From the NCBI GenBank assembly GCA_013416445.1, contig JACCER010000006.1:1-64000 (forward strand): a stretch of DNA of 64,000 nucleotides, in the 5' to 3' direction. The notes under the pieces were generated by a model. That model worked only from the letters and a program-made list of their open reading frames with translations, was not told where the DNA came from and searched no databases. Position 1 is the first letter of the stretch; each line of letters begins with the position of its first letter. Source of the DNA: Alcaligenaceae bacterium. Lineage in GTDB: Bacteria > Pseudomonadota > Gammaproteobacteria > Burkholderiales > Burkholderiaceae_B. Shown here in pieces: positions 58,657 to 64,000 of this stretch. The position numbers and the translations under genes were made by a program.

Positions 58657-60150
58657 TTACTTCATGGAAATAGTGGTATTCACCCCAGAAGCATGCGCCG
58701 ACCAGCGTGCTGTAATGGTTTTGGTTTGGGTCCAGAAGTTGACAGCCTGCTTGCCATTGGGGCCGGAATCGCCCAATTTGGAAGCACGCGAGCCGGTAAA
58801 ACTGAACCAGGCTACAGGCACTGGAATAGGAATATTGATGCCTATCTGGCCTACATCGATATTGTTCTGGAAGTAGCGTGCCGAGCCACCGTCTTGGGTG
58901 AAAACCGCCACGCCATTGCCATTGGGGTTGCGGTTGATGAATTCGACCGCCTCTTCCAGGGTATCGACACCCACCACGCACAACACTGGGCCAAAGACTT
59001 CTTCGCGGTAAATGGCCATATTGGCTTTTACGTCATTAAATATGGTGGGCCCTACGAAATTGCCCTTTTCGTAGCCTTTGACCGTAAGATTGCGCCCATC
59101 GAGCAGCAACTCGGCGCCCTCTTCGACCCCTTGCTGAATCAGGCCTTCGACACGCTTCTTGGCATTGGGCGAAACCAGCGGACCAAGGTCGGCATCGCGA
59201 TCTGAGCCAATATTGACCTTAAGCTTTTTGGCCCGCTCGACGAAGTCGGGCAGCCAATCGCGGGCCTCGCCCACCATGACGGCCACCGAGGTCGCCATGC
59301 AGCGTTGGCCAGCGGCGCCAAATGCAGCGCCCACCAGTTGATTCAAGGCGACGTCGCGATCGGCATCCGGCAAGATGACGCAATGATTCTTGGCGCCCAT
59401 CATGGCCTGGCAACGCTTGCCAGCCTTGGAGGCGCGATTGTAGATTTCAGTGCCGACGTGGGTCGAGCCTATGAAGGAAATAGCCTTGATATCGGGATGA
59501 TCGCACAACCCGTTGGCAATATCAGGCCCGCCATGAATCACGTTGAGCACGCCTGGGGGCAGGCCTGCCTCAAGAGCCAGCCTGGCGAGCATGAGCGACG
59601 AGCTGGGGTCTTGTTCGGAAGGCTTCAGGATAAAGGTATTGCCGGTGGCGACGGCAATGGGAAACATGAAGCAAGGCAGCATGATGGGGAAGTTGAACGC
59701 GGTAATGCCGGCGACCACGCCCAAAGGCTGAATCAGCGTATAGACATCAATACCCGAGGCGGCGTTTTCGGCGTACTCGCCCAACTGCAGCGACGCGATC
59801 GAGCAGGCGTGTTCGATGACTTCTAGGCCGCGCCCCACTTCGCCCTCAGCATCGGGCAAGGTTTTGCCGTGCTCCAGCGAAATGGACTTTGCCAGGGCGG
59901 CGGTATTGTCGCGCACCAGCTTCTGCAAATTGAGCATGACGCGCATGCGCGCGCCCTGGCTGCTGTTACGCCAGGTTTTAAACGCTTCTTTGGAATTGGC
60001 TACCACCAGGTCCAGTTCTTCTTTGGTGGCAAAAGGCACTTGCGCCACGACCTCTTGGGTTGCCGGATTGACGACGTCGCGCCATTCGGTGGTTTTGGAC
60101 TGTACTAGTTCGCCACCAATCAGTAGCGGAATACGGGGAACTGCACTCAT
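58657..60150 (-). CDS. mmsA: CoA-acylating methylmalonate-semialdehyde dehydrogenase
   Basis: The 497-aa enzyme converts methylmalonate semialdehyde (valine catabolism) or malonate semialdehyde to propionyl- or acetyl-CoA. LIGGELVQSKTTEWRDVVNP opens it; GVVAGITAFNFPIMLPCFMF holds the NAD site and GAAGQRCMATSVAV the catalytic cysteine; EVFGPVLCVVGVDTLEEA follows. AAGGAG precedes ATG 60150. It follows the ABC binding protein gene by 35 bases, so the two share a transcript. mmsB is missing. Confidence 0.95.
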   Translation of the reverse strand: MSAVPRIPLLIGGELVQSKTTEWRDVVNPATQEVVAQVPFATKEELDLVVANSKEAFKTWRNSSQGARMRVMLNLQKLVRDNTAALAKSISLEHGKTLPDAEGEVGRGLEVIEHACSIASLQLGEYAENAASGIDVYTLIQPLGVVAGITAFNFPIMLPCFMFPIAVATGNTFILKPSEQDPSSSLMLARLALEAGLPPGVLNVIHGGPDIANGLCDHPDIKAISFIGSTHVGTEIYNRASKAGKRCQAMMGAKNHCVILPDADRDVALNQLVGAAFGAAGQRCMATSVAVMVGEARDWLPDFVERAKKLKVNIGSDRDADLGPLVSPNAKKRVEGLIQQGVEEGAELLLDGRNLTVKGYEKGNFVGPTIFNDVKANMAIYREEVFGPVLCVVGVDTLEEAVEFINRNPNGNGVAVFTQDGGSARYFQNNIDVGQIGINIPIPVPVAWFSFTGSRASKLGDSGPNGKQAVNFWTQTKTITARWSAHASGVNTTISMK

Positions 60151-60185
60151 TAAGGTCTCCTTGTGCATTCACAATGCAAAATAAA

Positions 60186-61397
60186 TCAGCTTTTCTTGAC
60201 TAAGGGGCATGTGGATTCAGACAGTGGCTGGAAAGCATCAGCCGCTGGTATCGTGGCCACAAGCTTGGATAAGTCCCACTCGTTTTTGGATTCGGCGGGA
60301 GTCTTTACCTCGTATAGATACATATCGTGTATCACCCGGCCATCGGGACGTATGGAAGCGTTATGCATAATGGGATCCTTGATGGGGATCTCGCGCATTT
60401 TGGCGGCAACCACATCGCCCTGGACAGATTCGGTAGCAGCTACCGCCTTAAGGTAGTGACGTACGCTGGAATACACGCCAGCATGCGTCATGGTGGGTTT
60501 CTGGCCCTTGAAGGCTTTGGAAAACGCTTGTGACCAGGCGCGTGTGCCGTCATCGAAGTCCCAGTAGAAGCCATCGACGTAGGTCAGCCCTTGCGCATTT
60601 TGCAGACCCAAGGCGCGCAGGTCGGACAAAAAGATAAGCAAAGACGCCAGGCGCTGGCCGCCCGCCACGATGCCGAATTCACGCGCCTGCTTGATGGCGT
60701 TGACCACGTCAGCCCCGCCATTGGCCAGCGCCACCACTTGGGCCTTGGAATTCTGGGCCTGCAACAAATACGAGGCAAAGTCGGGCACATTCAAAGGATG
60801 CAACACCGAACCCACCACTGTGCCACCCAATTGCTTGACCATGTCTTCGGCGCCCTTTTGCAGGGAATGCCCGAATGCGTAGTCGACCGTGATGAAAAAC
60901 CAAGACTTCCCACCCTTGTCTATCATGGCCTTTACGCCACCCACCGACTGGGAATACACGTCGAACATCCAGTGAAAGCCAACAGGCGAGCAGTTGTCGT
61001 TGGTGAGCCCTGTGGTGGCTGGCCCGGAAAACATGACAACCTTGTTCTTTTCTTTGGCAATACCCTGGACGGCCAGCGCCACAGCGGAATTAGTGAGGTC
61101 GGCGATGGCGCTTACCCCATCCCGGTCGAACCATTCGCGGGCTTTGGCAGCACCGACGTCGGCCTTATTTTGATTGTCGGCCGATACCAGGGAGATCTCC
61201 ATGCCTTTGCATTCAGCGGCCAGGCAATCGTCAATGGCCAGCTGGGCTGCCGCCACCGACCCCGGCCCACCCATGGAAGCATACGTACCCGACATATCAG
61301 TGAGCACGGCAATTTTTACCGGCGGCGCCTTGGCCTGCACGGCGCCTGCCAGCCCCAGACATAATCCTGCGGTTAACGACAAGGTAAATTTATTCAT
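60186..61397 (-). CDS. Branched-chain amino-acid-type ABC substrate-binding protein
   Basis: A 403-aa exported binding protein of the LivK/Leu-Ile-Val family (periplasmic binding protein type 1). The signal peptide ends VQAKA (about 19-24), then KIAVLTDMSGTYASMGGPGS, the standard first strand and loop, and NKVVMFSGPATTGLTNDNCS. No LivH, LivM, LivG or LivF genes are in the window, so the importer must be completed elsewhere, or the protein acts as a sensor. Its link with mmsA suggests valine-derived or related acids as ligands; this is inference. Confidence 0.9.
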   Translation of the reverse strand: MNKFTLSLTAGLCLGLAGAVQAKAPPVKIAVLTDMSGTYASMGGPGSVAAAQLAIDDCLAAECKGMEISLVSADNQNKADVGAAKAREWFDRDGVSAIADLTNSAVALAVQGIAKEKNKVVMFSGPATTGLTNDNCSPVGFHWMFDVYSQSVGGVKAMIDKGGKSWFFITVDYAFGHSLQKGAEDMVKQLGGTVVGSVLHPLNVPDFASYLLQAQNSKAQVVALANGGADVVNAIKQAREFGIVAGGQRLASLLIFLSDLRALGLQNAQGLTYVDGFYWDFDDGTRAWSQAFSKAFKGQKPTMTHAGVYSSVRHYLKAVAATESVQGDVVAAKMREIPIKDPIMHNASIRPDGRVIHDMYLYEVKTPAESKNEWDLSKLVATIPAADAFQPLSESTCPLVKKS

Positions 61398-61522
61398 TTG
61401 TTGTCTCCGTGGTCTTTTTGGTTGGTGATATGCAGCAAGGCACTCTGCCAGTGTAGTTGTGTAAAAAACTTATTTCTATCACAATATTTGCACATTCAAT
61501 GCTAATCAACGCACAAGGCTTT

Positions 61523-62443
61523 ATGTTTGACTGGGATGGCATACGCTATTTTCTTGAGGTCGCCCGCACCCAACGTGTAAGCGCTGCGGCGCAACGTTTG
61601 GGCGTGCAACACACTACCGTGTCGCGGCGCATCTATACCCTGGAACAGGAACTTAAAACGATACTCTTCAATAAATCCAAGGCTACGGGGTTTACCCTGA
61701 CGGAAGAAGGCAATCGTTTTTTTACCTACGCCGAACAACTGGAGAGCACGCTGCTGTCAGCTCGCGAAGACATGTCGGGGCAGTCGCAGACCTTTTCCGG
61801 CCACTTGCGGGTAGGTTCAACGGAAGGTTTTGGCAACTATATTCTGGCGCCGCTCATGACCGACTTCCAGCGCCGCTTTCCTGCCATTACGCTAGACATC
61901 ATGCCGGTTCCGCGCTTTATCAGTCTTTCAAAACGCGAAGCCGACATTGCGATTTCACTAGAGCGGCCCCAGCGCGGGCCGTATTTATGCACCAAATTGA
62001 TTGATTATTCATTGAAGCTATATGGCACCGCCAGCTATCTGGCAAGCAAACCGCCCATCCAGACCGCCGCCGATCTGGCCGAACATACGTTCATAGGTTA
62101 TGTTGAAGAACTACTGTTCAGTGATCGTCTGCGTTATCTTGAAGACATTGTCGCGGCCCATCGCGTCATTTTCAAAAGCACCAGCATCATTGCCCAGTAC
62201 CATGCGGTATTGCAGGGGCGCTCGCTGACCATACTGCCCTGCTTCATGGCGGCCCAGAACCCCAGTTTGCAAGCGGTATTGGAAAATGAAATCACCCTGA
62301 CGCGCAGTTTCTGGATGTATTGCCATGAAGACTTGCGGCAGTCCAGAAGGGTGATGGCGTTGTGGGATTACCTGAAGCGCTCGGTGCAGTTGAATGAGCC
62401 CTTGTTACGGGGCGAGGCGCCAGACTTACAGTATCTGGATTAA
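61523..62443 (+). CDS. LysR-family transcriptional regulator
   Basis: The 306-aa protein starts MFDWDGIRYFLEVARTQRVS with the LysR helix-turn-helix (about 2-60, AAAQRLGVQHTTVSRRIYTL) and a type-2 periplasmic-like effector domain. The ATG at 61523 follows AAGG and matches the family N-terminus; TTG 61457 and ATG 61499 are upstream alternatives. It is divergent from the binding-protein/mmsA operon across 125 bases, the typical LysR layout, so it probably controls that operon. Confidence 0.9.
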   Translation: MFDWDGIRYFLEVARTQRVSAAAQRLGVQHTTVSRRIYTLEQELKTILFNKSKATGFTLTEEGNRFFTYAEQLESTLLSAREDMSGQSQTFSGHLRVGSTEGFGNYILAPLMTDFQRRFPAITLDIMPVPRFISLSKREADIAISLERPQRGPYLCTKLIDYSLKLYGTASYLASKPPIQTAADLAEHTFIGYVEELLFSDRLRYLEDIVAAHRVIFKSTSIIAQYHAVLQGRSLTILPCFMAAQNPSLQAVLENEITLTRSFWMYCHEDLRQSRRVMALWDYLKRSVQLNEPLLRGEAPDLQYLD

Positions 62444-62492
62444 CCGCGCTGGTCGGGCGGGAAATACATACAACACCTAGCCAATACAGTTG

Positions 62493-63611
62493 CTACGCCA
62501 CCGCCACCTGCTTGGGCGGCCTAGGCGCTTTCACTCGCAGCCGGCGCCACATCATGTATATCATCAGGGCCGTAAACAAGGCGTGCACCAGCCAAACCCC
62601 TACCCCGAATTCCAGTTGCCCCTTGCTTATCCAGCCACGTGAAAGATTAATAAGGTTCATGTACAACAACCCTACCAGCCCTGCTATCAGCAAATCCCCC
62701 GAACGCCCAAGGCGTGGATTCACGGCCCCCAGCGGTATTGCCAATAAAGCCAGATTCAGTGCCGCGAGCGGCAAAGAGATACGCCACATGATTTGCGCTC
62801 GGGCATTATCGGTATCGTCGCCAAATAGCTGTAGCGTCGGCCTGGCTTTCATTTCGCGCTCGGCTCGTTCCCGCACCGTAGCCATTGAATTGGCATTGCT
62901 TTTGCTTTCCAGCCTGAAACCATAGCTTTCAAAATCCAGCAAGCGCAAATCGGATTTGCCTGGTTTTAGATCGTAGCGATGCCCATTGCTCAGGACCAGA
63001 AACCGATCACCATTTGGCTCATTCTGAATACGCGCGCTGTCGGCGGTAATAACGCTTAGCCACTCAGGGTCTATCACACGGGCGATCACATTGCCCATTT
63101 CTTCGCCAGGCTTGGTGGGCTCTTCGGCAAAAAACACCCGTGCACCACCCTCGGTTTCAATAAACTGCCCCGCCGTAACCTTGGATAAGTCGGAACGCTG
63201 CTCGTAGCGCTGGCGATACTCGCTGATCTGACGATAAGCCCAAGGCGACGCCAGCAAAGTCAGCATTGCAATCAACAGCGCAACCGGAACCGCGCAGCGC
63301 AGCACCGGCCCGACCCAGTCTTTCAATGACAAGCCGCTGGCAAACCACACCACCATTTCAGATTCGCGATAATTGCGCGTTATGGTGGTGAGCACTGCAA
63401 TAAATACCGAAACCGCCAGTATTACCGGCAGCGCCGTAATGCTGGAGAACGTGGCGAGACCGAAAACCACGTCGGCTCCGATGGCCCCGTTAGCCGCCTC
63501 GCCCAGCAGGCGAACCAGCAAAACACTAAGCCAAACGACCAATAAAGTCGAGAAAACCACCCCCGCGTGACTCAGGATTTCAGATACTACAGAACGTTTG
63601 AATAGTGACAT
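62493..63611 (-). CDS. lptF: LPS export ABC transporter permease LptF
   Basis: The 372-aa inner-membrane permease pairs with LptG and the LptB ATPase to pull lipopolysaccharide out of the membrane. It has six membrane segments, three before (about 15-125) and three after a periplasmic beta-jellyroll domain (about 140-265), and opens MSLFKRSVVSEILSHAGVVF. It is divergent from pepA, as in E. coli, but lptG does not follow it; the LysR gene converges on it instead. Confidence 0.94.
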   Translation of the reverse strand: MSLFKRSVVSEILSHAGVVFSTLLVVWLSVLLVRLLGEAANGAIGADVVFGLATFSSITALPVILAVSVFIAVLTTITRNYRESEMVVWFASGLSLKDWVGPVLRCAVPVALLIAMLTLLASPWAYRQISEYRQRYEQRSDLSKVTAGQFIETEGGARVFFAEEPTKPGEEMGNVIARVIDPEWLSVITADSARIQNEPNGDRFLVLSNGHRYDLKPGKSDLRLLDFESYGFRLESKSNANSMATVRERAEREMKARPTLQLFGDDTDNARAQIMWRISLPLAALNLALLAIPLGAVNPRLGRSGDLLIAGLVGLLYMNLINLSRGWISKGQLEFGVGVWLVHALFTALMIYMMWRRLRVKAPRPPKQVAVA

Positions 63612-63666
63612 GAGAGAATATGCGGGATAATCGTTAGCATCCTATGGACACTTTCGGGAAATTCGA

Positions 63667-64000
63667 ATGGAATTTAGCACACAGACCACAGCTTCCTTGC
63701 ACCAAGTCAAAACAGCCGCGCTTGCGGTGGGCGTATTTGCAGAAGGCATATTAAGCCCTGCAGCCGACATTATCGACCATGCAAGCAATGGCGCCTTGCG
63801 CGAAGCCCTTAAAACAGAATTCAAAGCCAAGCCCAACACCCACATAGTGCTTAGAAACCTGCCCGGTGTTACCGCTGTACGAGTCATTTTAATCGGCTTG
63901 GGCAAGCAAGACACTTATAACGCAGCGGCCCATGCCGGCGCTGAACTGGTATTTGCCAATTACTGCGTTGACGCCAGCCTTGTCGAAGGCGTATCTGCCC
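63667..64000 (+). CDS. pepA: Leucyl aminopeptidase, N-terminal part (runs off the window)
   Basis: The frame from ATG 63667 is open to the end of the window (111 codons): MEFSTQTTASLHQVKTAALA and later VILIGLGKQDTYNAAAHAGA. This matches the N-terminal macro-like domain of PepA-type M17 leucyl aminopeptidase, which in E. coli also serves as a DNA-binding protein in recombination. The catalytic domain lies beyond the window. The 55 bases between it and lptF must hold both promoters. Confidence 0.88.
   Translation, partial: MEFSTQTTASLHQVKTAALAVGVFAEGILSPAADIIDHASNGALREALKTEFKAKPNTHIVLRNLPGVTAVRVILIGLGKQDTYNAAAHAGAELVFANYCVDASLVEGVSA

Overview
The window looks like a chromosomal segment of a betaproteobacterium, most likely Burkholderiales/Alcaligenaceae (Bordetella- or Pusillimonas-like). 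The reasons are the moderately GC-rich coding style, gene clusters familiar from that family (leuS-lptE-holA-proA-hemJ; pyrG and a DUF1330 gene close to eno-ftsB; pepA divergent from lptF), and a betaproteobacterial HemJ and SlpA/IspH pair. This placement is inferred from gene content only. I saw no rRNA, tRNA, CRISPR array, intact transposase or integrase.

Layout. 0.2-5 kb: two methyl-accepting chemotaxis proteins around an orphan MerR-type metalloregulator. 5-11 kb: small secreted protein, DUF945 protein, two GST-fold isomerases, ispH, slpA, radC, rpmE2. 11-15 kb: GT39-type membrane glycosyltransferase and a MATE exporter split by a frameshift. 14.6-19.5 kb: a glycine-betaine/proline ABC importer (proXWV) and cfa. 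19.6-32 kb: Bcr-type exporter, rpmB-rpmG, leuS-lptE-holA-proA-hemJ, an rRNA methyltransferase, a 56-aa protein behind a striking palindromic promoter, an RDD protein, an acyl-CoA synthetase. 32-38 kb: hslO, then a visibly AT-richer TRAP transporter plus amidase cluster. 38-45 kb: TadE-like protein, ftsB, eno, a marR-MFS pair, DUF1330, pyrG. 45-56 kb: acyl and ketone-body metabolism (aminopeptidase P, scoAB, thioesterase, ETF-QO, acs) and exporters. 56-64 kb: NlpC/P60 lipoprotein, Fur-box DUF2325 gene, cysB-like regulator, mmsA with a lone ABC binding protein and a divergent LysR regulator, lptF, and the start of pepA.

The most distinctive feature is a dispersed palindromic repeat (REP-like; arms GTCGGATTAGCGC and GCGCGTAATCCGAC). 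It occurs about a dozen times between genes, nearly always just behind a 3' end. In at least five genes the repeat supplies the stop codon. Two copies show paired changes in both arms that keep the stem. A second, unrelated 75-bp repeat occurs three times; one copy sits between two inverted REP halves, making a composite element whose two ends are the stop codons of two convergent genes.

The best functional novelty is a canonical MerR-type promoter (TTGACT, dyad, 20-bp spacer) between merR and a divergent chemoreceptor gene. It points at the chemoreceptor, suggesting metal-controlled expression of a chemotaxis receptor.
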